DNA of 64,000 nucleotides from NCBI GenBank assembly GCA_903896545.1, contig CAITYF010000051.1, forward strand, positions 1 to 64,000. The letters run 5' to 3'. Below are positions 47,305-55,862 of the stretch, piece by piece; within the stretch, counting starts at the first letter, position 1, and each line of letters begins with the position of its first letter. The notes beneath the pieces were generated by a model. It was not told where the DNA came from. It was given only the letters and a program-made list of their open reading frames with translations, and searched no databases. The stretch comes from an uncultured Myxococcales bacterium (GTDB lineage Bacteria; Myxococcota_A; UBA9042). Made by a program: the position numbers and the translations under genes.

Positions 47305-49176
47305 TTACGGCGTCCCTTCTGACTTCGCGAACGCGATGAACCAACGAATCCAGCTGACCGGCACGGAGAACCGCGCTTCCATTGTCGAGCCGTTGAGGCC
47401 CACGCCCCAAGTGGGCGACTCCTCGATCGCCGCCAACTGCTTCAATTGCGGCGCCAGCTTTGGCGGCACAAACTCTTGAACCGCCTGCAGCAGCGGCGCC
47501 ACATGCAAGTAGAAGAGCTGCGACGCGTGCGCCGGTGCCGCCGCCAGTGCGCGCTTGTACGTCGTGAGGTTGGCCAGCCCGTCCGACTGCCCCGCCGCCA
47601 CGCGCCGCGCCTGTTGCAGCGCATTGGGGCCCATCGCCAGCAGCACCGCGTTCGGCAGGACGCACAGCGCGGCATTGTACTCGTTGCCCAGCAGCGCCTG
47701 CGCGATGCGGACCCGCGGATCCGGGAACGCCTTCCAGTCCACCGCCAGCGTCAGCGTGTCGCAGTGGAGCGTGCCTTCATCGAGCACGCTCTGCGTCAGC
47801 TTCACCGTCGGCGGCAACTTCGCCGTGAGCGCCGCCAGCACGGGCTTGAAGCTGTCCTCCTTCAGCGCCTGCCGCAGGATCCGATAGCCCTCTCCCGTGT
47901 CCACGTCGGCTCCCTTGGGCGCTGCCTTGCCTTTGCCCTTGGCTGCTTTCTTGGGCTTCTTGCCTTTGAGCTCGGCGTCGGCCTTCTTTTTGTCCTGCGC
48001 CTCCGCGTAGTCAATCATCACGGAAAACAGCTGCCGCGCGAGGCGCGAACCTGTGGAGACGGCCAACTTGCCGTCCTTGTAGCCACTCACCGCCAGCAGG
48101 CCAAACGCCGCATCGCCGTCGACAAAGAATGCAAACGCACCGTCGCCCTTTGCCTGGTCCATCATCGCGTTGTAGTCGGCCATCGTCGCCAAGGCGCCGG
48201 GCTTATCCAGATTCAGTAGCGAGCCGACAAACGACAGCGTCTGGCCAAAGAACGCGCGCTTGGCCGCCTGATCCTCGTTGGCCAGAATCACCGCGTAGCT
48301 CGACTTGGGCAGATACGCCGCCACCGGCGCCACTTCGCGACCGCGTCCCGCCGTCAGCAACTGCTCCAACGACGTGCTGGGCACAGCCGTCGCGCGGTAG
48401 CCGAGGACCGCCTGTCCGCCACGCAGGTCGACGAAAATCTCCAGCGCGTCCATCTCCTCGGCGAACTTGCGCAGCATGCCGACGTACAAGTCGAGTACGC
48501 CCTTCATCGTGTCGTGGCTGACTTCACCGGCCGACTTGGCCGCCGCGTCGGTCATGATGTCGTCGAGTTTGGCAAAGCCCGCCTGGACTTCGGGCTCGTA
48601 CGCGTGCACGGCGTTGCGGACGTCAACGCCAATGGAGAGGAGGCCAGGACCTTTGTTGGCCAGCACGCCGCTGCCGAGCCACGTCTGCACCTTGGCGAAC
48701 CGCGCGGGGTCCAGCGCGAAAATCGCATAGCCCGGCACCGTGTCGACGTAGACCGTCTGCGGTCCAACCTGCAGCACCAGCGTGTGACCTTGGCCCGCGC
48801 CGACGTTGCCCGCTGCGTCCGCGAACTGGATGACGTCCTTCACGGGTATGGCGAGCACGCTGCCTTGTTCACGCTTGCCCTGCGGCGCGTCAAACAGAAG
48901 TGCGCGGATCGGCCGGGTCGTGTCCAGCCAGGCGGCGTCCTTGAAGCCGAACGCGGTCACCGCCTGATTCAACGCAGGAAGCGCCATCGCCGAGGGCTTG
49001 ACCGGCTTGCCCGTCCATTCCACCACGAGGTCGGCGGCCACAAGGCCGTCCGCGAGGCTCGATATCGACACCCAGGCGAGGAGGTCGTCCGGATCGGCGG
49101 CAAAAGCCGACGTGGAAAAGGTCAGGAGGAAAAGGCTGGCAATAGGAGCCAGCAAACGACGAAGGGCAAAGGTCAT
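47305..49176 (-). CDS. Hypothetical exported protein
   Basis: Signal peptide MTFALRRLLAPIASLFLLTFSTSAFAA; 624-aa body; start picked over the longer ORF. Confidence 0.8.
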   Translation of the reverse strand: MTFALRRLLAPIASLFLLTFSTSAFAADPDDLLAWVSISSLADGLVAADLVVEWTGKPVKPSAMALPALNQAVTAFGFKDAAWLDTTRPIRALLFDAPQGKREQGSVLAIPVKDVIQFADAAGNVGAGQGHTLVLQVGPQTVYVDTVPGYAIFALDPARFAKVQTWLGSGVLANKGPGLLSIGVDVRNAVHAYEPEVQAGFAKLDDIMTDAAAKSAGEVSHDTMKGVLDLYVGMLRKFAEEMDALEIFVDLRGGQAVLGYRATAVPSTSLEQLLTAGRGREVAPVAAYLPKSSYAVILANEDQAAKRAFFGQTLSFVGSLLNLDKPGALATMADYNAMMDQAKGDGAFAFFVDGDAAFGLLAVSGYKDGKLAVSTGSRLARQLFSVMIDYAEAQDKKKADAELKGKKPKKAAKGKGKAAPKGADVDTGEGYRILRQALKEDSFKPVLAALTAKLPPTVKLTQSVLDEGTLHCDTLTLAVDWKAFPDPRVRIAQALLGNEYNAALCVLPNAVLLAMGPNALQQARRVAAGQSDGLANLTTYKRALAAAPAHASQLFYLHVAPLLQAVQEFVPPKLAPQLKQLAAIEESPTWGVGLNGSTMEARFSVPVSWIRWFIAFAKSEGTP

Positions 49177-49432
49177 GGCCGGCTCGCAAGTGCGTGGATT
49201 CGCGGTGTGCAAAGGTAGCGGATTGTGTGGGTGGCGGGAAGGGGCGTAACGACGCTCCGCGGTCTGGCCAAACTTTTTTCGCACCTCGCCGCGGCAAAAC
49301 TTGCGCACGCACGAATACTCATTTGTGCGAGCGATGGGGTTCATTTCTCGCGGGGCAAAACTTGACGATCAGTCTATGGACTCGTAGGGTTTGCTCGGTA
49401 CTGAGGCACGATACAACCAGCAGGAGGGACAC

Positions 49433-49780
49433 ATGGCATCGGGGAACGATCTGGCATGGGTTACGGAAGCACGGCGGTTGGCCAAGTTGGCAACCGACCT
49501 CAAGTTGAAACTGCCGACCGGTCTGAAGGCCGACCAAATCGGCAAGGACGCGGACCAGACGCAGGCGGAGTTGGACGAGTTGGACTCGATCCGCCGTTCG
49601 CTGAGCGCGAAGATCAACGCGAAGGATGCGTCGGTCCGGAAGTTGCGCGACGACATCAAGCGGTTGCGTCTGGGCGTGAAGGCCGAGTACGGCGATAACT
49701 CCGACGAATACGAAAAGGTCGGCGGCACGCGGGCGTCCGAGCGCAAGAAGCCTGCTGCGAAGAAAGTAGCGGCCCCGTAG
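49433..49780 (+). CDS. Small helical protein with Lys/Ala/Pro-rich C-terminal tail
   Basis: RBS-like GGAGGG before ATG; coiled-coil-like body and ERKKPAAKKVAAP tail. Confidence 0.72.
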   Translation: MASGNDLAWVTEARRLAKLATDLKLKLPTGLKADQIGKDADQTQAELDELDSIRRSLSAKINAKDASVRKLRDDIKRLRLGVKAEYGDNSDEYEKVGGTRASERKKPAAKKVAAP

Positions 49781-49781
49781 C

Positions 49782-49970
49782 TTGGACAGAGGCGTCTGTC
49801 CGTTGGACACGCACGTCTGTCCAACGGACAGAGCCGTCTGTCCGTCATCCGGTCGCTCCCGTCCAATGGACAGACGCGACAAATTCAAGTCCGGAGCCGT
49901 CTGTCCAAGCTTTAGGTGCGCTTGTCCGAACTCTTGGCGTGTCTGTCCAAGCTCTCGGCGTCTCTGTCCG
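49782..49970. repeat. 21-bp-period array with palindromic unit TTGGACAGANNCGTCTGTCCR (9 registers, partly degenerate)
   Basis: GTCTGTCC-type cores end at 49801, 49822, 49843, 49864, 49906, 49927, 49948 and 49969; every offset is a multiple of 21 bp. GGACA cores at 49784, 49805, 49826, 49868 share the same phase. Confidence 0.88.
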
Positions 49971-50263
49971 AGCAAACCTTCCTCGCAGAGTTACAAAGGC
50001 GCCGGGCCAAGAAGCTCGGCGCGTGGACACCGGCAGTGGACAAGCTCGCGCGCGACGTGTGGCGCGAGTACGGCCAACCGGCCAAGGCGCGGCAGTACGA
50101 GCGCGTGCGGCTGGAGGCGGAGGGGGCGCGGCTGGTGGAAGAGGCTTATGGCCTGACCGAAGCGGAAGTGCGCCTCTTGTGGGAGACCGCGCCGCCGCGG
50201 ATGCCGGCGTCGCCACCGGAGTGGCTGAAAGTGGCCGGGCAGGGCGGGGTGGTGCCAGCTTAA
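49916..50263 (+). pseudogene. Possible remnant of a DNA methyltransferase-like C-terminus (or small orphan ORF)
   Basis: EEAYGLTEAEVRLLWETAPPRMP resembles C-termini of some class I DNA methyltransferases; N-terminus is made of the 21-bp repeats. Confidence 0.3.
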
Positions 50264-51648
50264 CCACGACCGCAGCAAACCTTGTACTTCCTACCGCTGC
50301 CACACGGGCACCGCTCATTGCGGCCGGGCTTGGCCTCGGCGCGGACTGTGCCTTGCGGTGGCCCTCCGGGGCGGTGCTGCCGCAAGAGGGCGTAGGAGTG
50401 GTCGGGTCGCCACGGAACGACCCAGTGGTCCATGAAGGACTTGGGCAGGTAGAGGTCGTCCAGGTCCGCTTGCGCGAGCCAGATACACGAGGCGATCATG
50501 AAGGGCAGGTAGTCCGACTGCTTGCAGTCGCCGTTCATCATCGTCGCGCTCGCGTGGGCGATCGATTCAGGCACCGAGTCCGGATCCGGATAGCGCTTGG
50601 CCAACTCGCCGCCGAGGATCGCGCACAGACGGTGCACATGCGTCCTGCCCATCTCCAGATGGAACTTGACGGCCCCTTCGTGGTGCTCGATGGTCCTGGT
50701 CATCACCTCCGCGAGCGGCGCGTGGATCTCCGCCATCCCGTCGGGCCACTTCGTTTCTGGCTGCTTGGCGAGGATGAGCTTCAGGATTTCAGCGCGAAGC
50801 GACCGGTGACGCATGGCCATCGTCAGGAGGCCATACACGGCAGTCAAGTAGTCCTCGAAGGCCTGCGCCTCGCGAAACGCCTGCTTGAAGGCGGGCAAGA
50901 GCGGCTTGCCGATGCGACCCACGGCCCACGCCGCGCGCAAAGTGGCGCCCATCACGCCGCCAGACGTCAGGAGGTAAGGAATGGAGACCGGCTTGTTGCC
51001 CAACCAGCCATGGTCCTTGCCCGTTTCCGCAAGCACAGTGTAGGCGATGGTGCAGCCCCAGAAGGATTCATGCATCGCTTCCAACGACTTCTCGCAACGT
51101 TTTACAGGCATGGTCAGCCAGACGTCCGCCGTGCCGAACATCTCAAAGCAGAACTCCAGCCATGGGCCGATCTGGCAGCCGTACGTGTCCGCCATGACCG
51201 GCAACCACGCAACGAGCACCTGCACATCCTCGCGGGTCATGTCGGCGCCCCGCTTGAAGAGCCGCTGGAGAAACTGGGTTTGCCGACTTTGCGGCACGCG
51301 CTGCTCGGCGACAGCCTCTCGGTGACGCTGCTTCAGCACACGCACCACCAAACTCGCCACCTGCGTCGCTGGCAGCGGATGCGTGCCCGTTGGGACCATG
51401 CCGCGGCCCAGACACGTGACAAACTGCGCATCGCGGGTCACGACCAGCCACGGCCCGTCGTTCTGAAGGTCCAAACCGAGCGCGATCCGGCCGTCGCCGG
51501 GCGGCAAGGTCGCCGCAGCCAGCACGCCCGTCAGTAGCGCCGGGTCCTCGTAGAGTTGCAGGGCAAACTCCAGCTCCGCGCCGTCGGTGCGCTCGGCCGC
51601 CCGTTCCAAAAAGTGCTGGTGTCGCAACCTCTGATCGGCGTCCAACAT
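50260..51648 (-). CDS. SEC-C motif-containing protein
   Basis: C-terminal RNERCPCGSGRKYKVCCGRG zinc motif; 462-aa coding-like ORF. Confidence 0.85.
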   Translation of the reverse strand: MLDADQRLRHQHFLERAAERTDGAELEFALQLYEDPALLTGVLAAATLPPGDGRIALGLDLQNDGPWLVVTRDAQFVTCLGRGMVPTGTHPLPATQVASLVVRVLKQRHREAVAEQRVPQSRQTQFLQRLFKRGADMTREDVQVLVAWLPVMADTYGCQIGPWLEFCFEMFGTADVWLTMPVKRCEKSLEAMHESFWGCTIAYTVLAETGKDHGWLGNKPVSIPYLLTSGGVMGATLRAAWAVGRIGKPLLPAFKQAFREAQAFEDYLTAVYGLLTMAMRHRSLRAEILKLILAKQPETKWPDGMAEIHAPLAEVMTRTIEHHEGAVKFHLEMGRTHVHRLCAILGGELAKRYPDPDSVPESIAHASATMMNGDCKQSDYLPFMIASCIWLAQADLDDLYLPKSFMDHWVVPWRPDHSYALLRQHRPGGPPQGTVRAEAKPGRNERCPCGSGRKYKVCCGRG

Positions 51649-51993
51649 GGGAAGTGAGGCCTCCGCAGGTTCGTAGCAATAGGCGTATGTTTACAGTAAC
51701 CGGCAGCGATCGCCAAGTGCCCGCGGCCGTCGCCTGCCCGCCCTCGCCCGGAAGGGCGAAACGCGCGCACCGAGCCGTTCGAGCCGCACCGCCGTCCGCC
51801 TCCGCAAGCGCCGTCGCAGACGTGAGCGTTCCGAAATCAACAAGCGCCCTGACTGGGCGCGCGTTAGGTCTTGGGACCGGGAAAAGCACCCCGAACAAAT
51901 TTGCGAGAAGCGCGGGCTCAGGGCCATTGCACGCAAGCCTGGCCTAACGGCGCCGTCAAGCAGTGAATCCGACGCGCGCGGCCGCTCGTTCGC

Positions 51994-54240
51994 TCACTTC
52001 AACTCAATCTGCCGCAACAACGTCCGCACCTGCTCGTCAATCGCCGCCAGCTTCACCTGGCCTTCTACAAGCTTCTTGGCCACTTCCGCCTGCTTGGTCG
52101 CCGTCGTCGCCAACTGCCCGATCAACTTCTTGCGCAGATCCGCCGCGACCGGACCCAATGGCAGCGAGTCGAGGTTGCCCTGAATGCGCTGTCCGTCCGC
52201 GTCCAGAATCTGCTGCTGCCGCGCGAGCGTCTCCTGTTCGCGTTGCAGTTGCGCGCGCTGCTCTTGCGCCGCCAGAAGCTCGCGGATGGGCCCCGCGACC
52301 GCGTCCACGAGGTTCTTGCCCTGCAAGTAGTAGCGGAACGCGTCCAGCACTTGCGACGTCAGGCCCATCTCCACCATTTCAATCGGCGTCTCCTGCACCA
52401 GCTTGGCCTCGGCCTTGCCCTTGGCGGGAATTTCCACCGGTAGGTAGACGTCCGAGCCCGCACGCACCAGATCCTTGGGCGGATCGGCCAGATCCATGCC
52501 GGAAAACAGCGGCAGCTTGATGTACGCGAGGCTCGGCTTGTCGCGGTTGGACTCCAGCTTGACCGTGCGGGTCGCCACGCGCTTGCCCTGAATCGTGATG
52601 CGCCCGTCGATGATCTTGGCCAGATGCAGCTGGTCGACGCGCGCGTCCTGTTGCAGGTTCAGCGCGAAGCCGCCTTCCTTGGCGTACGGCACGAAGGCGG
52701 TCTCGTCCTTGGCCACGCGACCGATGAAGCCTTCGCCGGCAAACGTGTCGTCGACGTAGAGCGTGATGGGGCCGCCTTCAATCGTGGAATCCTTGCCGTT
52801 CTTCAACATGACGGCGCGAAACGGCGACTCGCCGGATTGCGGGTCGCGAAACAGGAAGATGTCCTTGCCATCGATCTTGCGCGAGACGATGTTGATGAGC
52901 GCGGCGGAGCGATCCGGTACTGTGATCGGCGTGGTCGCCTCGTACGCGTAGAGCGCGCCGACTTCGCGACCTTGCACCAGGGCCTGGGCTGAGCGCTGCA
53001 TGGCGTCCCGCCGCGACTGTTCCTGCTGGCGGCGTGCCTGATCCTGCGCCTGCGCGCGTTGTGCCTGCATTCGCGAAGCGTTGGCCATCGCCTGATCGCG
53101 CGCGACGACTTCGCCTTCCTCGTCACCCGCGTCCATGAACATCTTGGTCGCTGCCGATGGCGCAAATGCCCCAGCGACGCTCCGCTTCGCCACGGAATCC
53201 CGGGCATTGCGGCGGTTACCCTTTACGCGTTCCATTGAGCCGCCGCCAGAACCGCTCGCAGCCTCCAGGCGGACGCCGCCGCCATACTCAGCGGCCGCAG
53301 GTGCCGGCGGTGGCGCAGGTGCATAGCCGACGTCTGGCTCAGGCGGTGCTTCGGCGACGTCGGGCAGGCGCGACGACAAATCCGGACGCTCGACGTTATG
53401 CGGCGTGTGTAGATTGTACTTGAACGACAGCGGCGACCCGACGACCAGCGTCAGGTTCACGTCATTCCACGGCTCGCCCGACACGTTGTCGACGACCGCC
53501 CAGCCTTGCAGTTGAATCCCTTTGCCCGCTTCCACCCACGCGCGGTACGCCGGCCGCCACACCGGCACTTCGTGGATGTAGCTGATGATGAGGTCGTGGC
53601 TCTCATCGCCCGCGAGCCGCACCGTCACGCTCACCGGCTTCCAGGCACCATCGGACTTGGAAATGTCCAGCGACTGCTGCAAACCAACGGACAGGGTTTT
53701 GTCGCCAATGGTCAGCCGCGTGATCTTGCTCACCGCGATGTTCTGCAGCTGATCCTCGTTGGCCATCAGCGTCAGCATCGGCTCGGAGCTCACCTGCTCA
53801 CCGCCGGCGTTCACGTAATGCCGCTGCGTCGTTTCCACGCCGACGACGCGCCCGTGCATCGAGCCTTCATCGCTGTCGATCTCGACTTCCGCGCCGCGCA
53901 GCACCGCGAGCAGGCCCAGCATTCCCGTCGCGTTCCGCACCTGCGGCGGCAATTCCTGCGCCAAGCGATCGCCCGACCGTTCCACCGGCAGCGACGCCGA
54001 CGACGGCGTGCCGCCCGACAGATCCAGGACCGACAGCGACTTCAGGACGTCGTTCACCTGATCGGGCCGCACGCGCAGTTCGACTTCCTTGCCGTGCAGC
54101 TTGCCGCGCCGCTCAAAATAGCCGACGCCGTTTTGGTAGAGCACGACCTTGGTCACGGGCAATTCGCGCTTGGGTTCGACCATTTGTTGCATGGGAATGC
54201 AAGCGGGCAGGCCAAGAGCGAGCAGAGCGAGGCGGCGCAT
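51994..54240 (-). CDS. DUF4139-type exported protein
   Basis: Lipobox-like MRRLALLALGLPAC; VTKVVLYQNGVGYFERRGKLHGKEVELRVRPDQVNDVLKSLSVLDLSGG; VPVWRPAYRAWV; Gln/Arg-rich middle region. Confidence 0.82.
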   Translation of the reverse strand: MRRLALLALGLPACIPMQQMVEPKRELPVTKVVLYQNGVGYFERRGKLHGKEVELRVRPDQVNDVLKSLSVLDLSGGTPSSASLPVERSGDRLAQELPPQVRNATGMLGLLAVLRGAEVEIDSDEGSMHGRVVGVETTQRHYVNAGGEQVSSEPMLTLMANEDQLQNIAVSKITRLTIGDKTLSVGLQQSLDISKSDGAWKPVSVTVRLAGDESHDLIISYIHEVPVWRPAYRAWVEAGKGIQLQGWAVVDNVSGEPWNDVNLTLVVGSPLSFKYNLHTPHNVERPDLSSRLPDVAEAPPEPDVGYAPAPPPAPAAAEYGGGVRLEAASGSGGGSMERVKGNRRNARDSVAKRSVAGAFAPSAATKMFMDAGDEEGEVVARDQAMANASRMQAQRAQAQDQARRQQEQSRRDAMQRSAQALVQGREVGALYAYEATTPITVPDRSAALINIVSRKIDGKDIFLFRDPQSGESPFRAVMLKNGKDSTIEGGPITLYVDDTFAGEGFIGRVAKDETAFVPYAKEGGFALNLQQDARVDQLHLAKIIDGRITIQGKRVATRTVKLESNRDKPSLAYIKLPLFSGMDLADPPKDLVRAGSDVYLPVEIPAKGKAEAKLVQETPIEMVEMGLTSQVLDAFRYYLQGKNLVDAVAGPIRELLAAQEQRAQLQREQETLARQQQILDADGQRIQGNLDSLPLGPVAADLRKKLIGQLATTATKQAEVAKKLVEGQVKLAAIDEQVRTLLRQIELK

Positions 54241-54305
54241 GGGGACTCCAAGTCGCGCGGGCGAGGGCGCGTGCAGTGGAGTGTAAACCTGTGTGGCGTT
54301 GTGGG

Positions 54306-55583
54306 CTACATATCCGAAGCGCCGCGCGAATTGCGCCAGACGATTGCGCCCACACACGCGGCGGTGAAGACCGCGGACCCCAAAAGCGTGGCCAAAATGG
54401 GCGTGATGGAACCGTGGGCGCTGTCGTACATCTTGCCGATCACGAGTTCTTGGACGACCGAGCCGGCCGAGCCGATGCCCGAAATGATGCCGGACGCGCG
54501 AACCGCACCGCGGCCGCCGCCAACGTCCATCGCGCCCGCGCCGGTCAGAAGCGCGTCGGGGCCGTAAAGCGTGAAGCCGATGAGGCCGATGGACACGGCG
54601 AAGCCCGTGACGCTCTGCGCGCCGATGGTGAAGAGGAGCAAAGTGGCCGCGCAGACGCCGAGCACCATGATGAAGCTGACAAGGGCGCGGCGGCCGTGGA
54701 ACAGCTTGTCCGACAGCCAGCCGGTCGCGACGACGCCGACGATGCCGCAGAGGTCAAAAAGTGTGGAAACGTAGCCGGCGTCGTCGCCCTTCAAGTGCAG
54801 GTTCTTCTCGAGGAAGAAGGGTGCCCAGCTCCACAGCGCGTAGCGGATGAACTTCATCCCGAAGTAGGCGAACCCGATCAGGAGGACGGTAGTCCACGTG
54901 TTGCGCGACCACTTGGGTGTCGCGTTTCCGCCACTGCTTGCGGGATTCTCGTCGTCGACGATGCCGGGTAAGCCAACGTCTTCGGGGCGATTGCGCTGCC
55001 AGAGGAAGACGACGATGCCGACGCCGGCGAGGACCAGAGCGCCCGACCAGAACGCGAAGCGAAAGCCGTGGCGCGGCAACATCCACGCGGCAAACGCGGC
55101 CGCGGCGACGCCTCCGACCTGGAAGTTGGTCGCCCACACGCCCATGACCGTGCCGCGCTCCTCGCGCCGGAACCACGCCGCCATCGTGCCGATGCTGTTG
55201 GACCAGCCGGTGGCTTGGGCGACGCCGTTGACGAACATCAGCGCGATGAACCAGAGCAGGCTGTCGGTGAAGCCGAACGCGATGCTGCACGCGATGCTGA
55301 GCGTGATGCCACCCAGCAACATCTTGCGCGGACCCAAGCGCGGTCCGATGGCGCCGGATGTAAACTGTCCGAGCGTGTAGGCCAGGAGGTAGGCGGCGTA
55401 GACCGCGGCGAGGTCGGTTGCTTGCCAGTGCAACTCGCGGCCGATTTCCGCCTTGGCGATGGAGTAGGGGCGACGGCAGAAGTAGTAGCCCGCGTAGCAG
55501 AGCCACGTGCTGACGAAGATGCGCCAGCGCCAAGAACGGAGCGCAGGCGGGAGCGGGCTGAGTGTGGAGGCGGCGGTCGTCAC
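54306..55583 (-). CDS. MFS transporter, UhpC/GlpT (organophosphate:Pi antiporter)-like
   Basis: WRIFVSTWLCYAGYYFCRRPYSIAKAEIGRELHW; GPRLGPRKMLLGGITLS; NGVAQATGWSNSIGTMAAWFRREERGTVMGVWATNFQVGG. ORF upstream runs through the tRNA, so a GTG start at 55583 was chosen. Confidence 0.88.
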   Translation of the reverse strand: MTTAASTLSPLPPALRSWRWRIFVSTWLCYAGYYFCRRPYSIAKAEIGRELHWQATDLAAVYAAYLLAYTLGQFTSGAIGPRLGPRKMLLGGITLSIACSIAFGFTDSLLWFIALMFVNGVAQATGWSNSIGTMAAWFRREERGTVMGVWATNFQVGGVAAAAFAAWMLPRHGFRFAFWSGALVLAGVGIVVFLWQRNRPEDVGLPGIVDDENPASSGGNATPKWSRNTWTTVLLIGFAYFGMKFIRYALWSWAPFFLEKNLHLKGDDAGYVSTLFDLCGIVGVVATGWLSDKLFHGRRALVSFIMVLGVCAATLLLFTIGAQSVTGFAVSIGLIGFTLYGPDALLTGAGAMDVGGGRGAVRASGIISGIGSAGSVVQELVIGKMYDSAHGSITPILATLLGSAVFTAACVGAIVWRNSRGASDM

Positions 55584-55648
55584 GCAGTCGATTCTGAACG
55601 AGCATGCGCAAAAGCGACAGCGCCGCGAGGCACACGCGACAAAAACGC

Positions 55649-55672
55649 CAAAGGCCCCGTGAGGGGCCTTTG
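55649..55672 (-). terminator. Intrinsic terminator hairpin CAAAGGCCCC-GTGA-GGGGCCTTTG
   Basis: 10-bp perfect GC-rich stem with A/T-flanked ends, immediately 3' of the tRNA. Confidence 0.78.
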
Positions 55673-55705
55673 AGGCAAGCGATAAAGCTTCAAGGTTCGG
55701 GTGCT

Positions 55706-55781
55706 TGGTGGAGCCAATGGGGATCGAACCCATGACCCCCTGAATGCCATTCAGGTACTCTCCCAGCTGAGCTATGACCCC
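55706..55781 (-). tRNA. tRNA-Ala (anticodon GGC)
   Basis: Reverse complement GGGGTCATAGCTCAGCTGGGAGAGTACCTGAATGGCATTCAGGGGGTCATGGGTTCGATCCCCATTGGCTCCACCA; cloverleaf pairs, loop A-T-GGC-A-T, encoded CCA. Confidence 0.95.
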
Positions 55782-55862
55782 GATGTACCAGAACCTTGGC
55801 CAAGCGCACGCGGCGTTTGACGGCCAAGATGGTAGCAAGGTCACGCTCTCGTTGCAAGAGGC

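Noticed and set aside
49782-49970. The 21-bp array as a CRISPR array
   Set aside because: No separate repeat and spacer: the period is 21 bp with degenerate contiguous units, and there are no cas genes in the window.
49782-50156. CPSxRRV heptad ORF (and the GQTxxxL ORF on the other strand) as a real repeat protein
   Set aside because: Heptads appear in more than one frame because the DNA period is 21 bp; no RBS, signal or domain. The DNA-level palindrome explains the pattern better.
55584-55844. N-terminal extension of the MFS transporter ORF
   Set aside because: This part of the frame reads through the tRNA-Ala gene and a terminator; a downstream GTG is more plausible.
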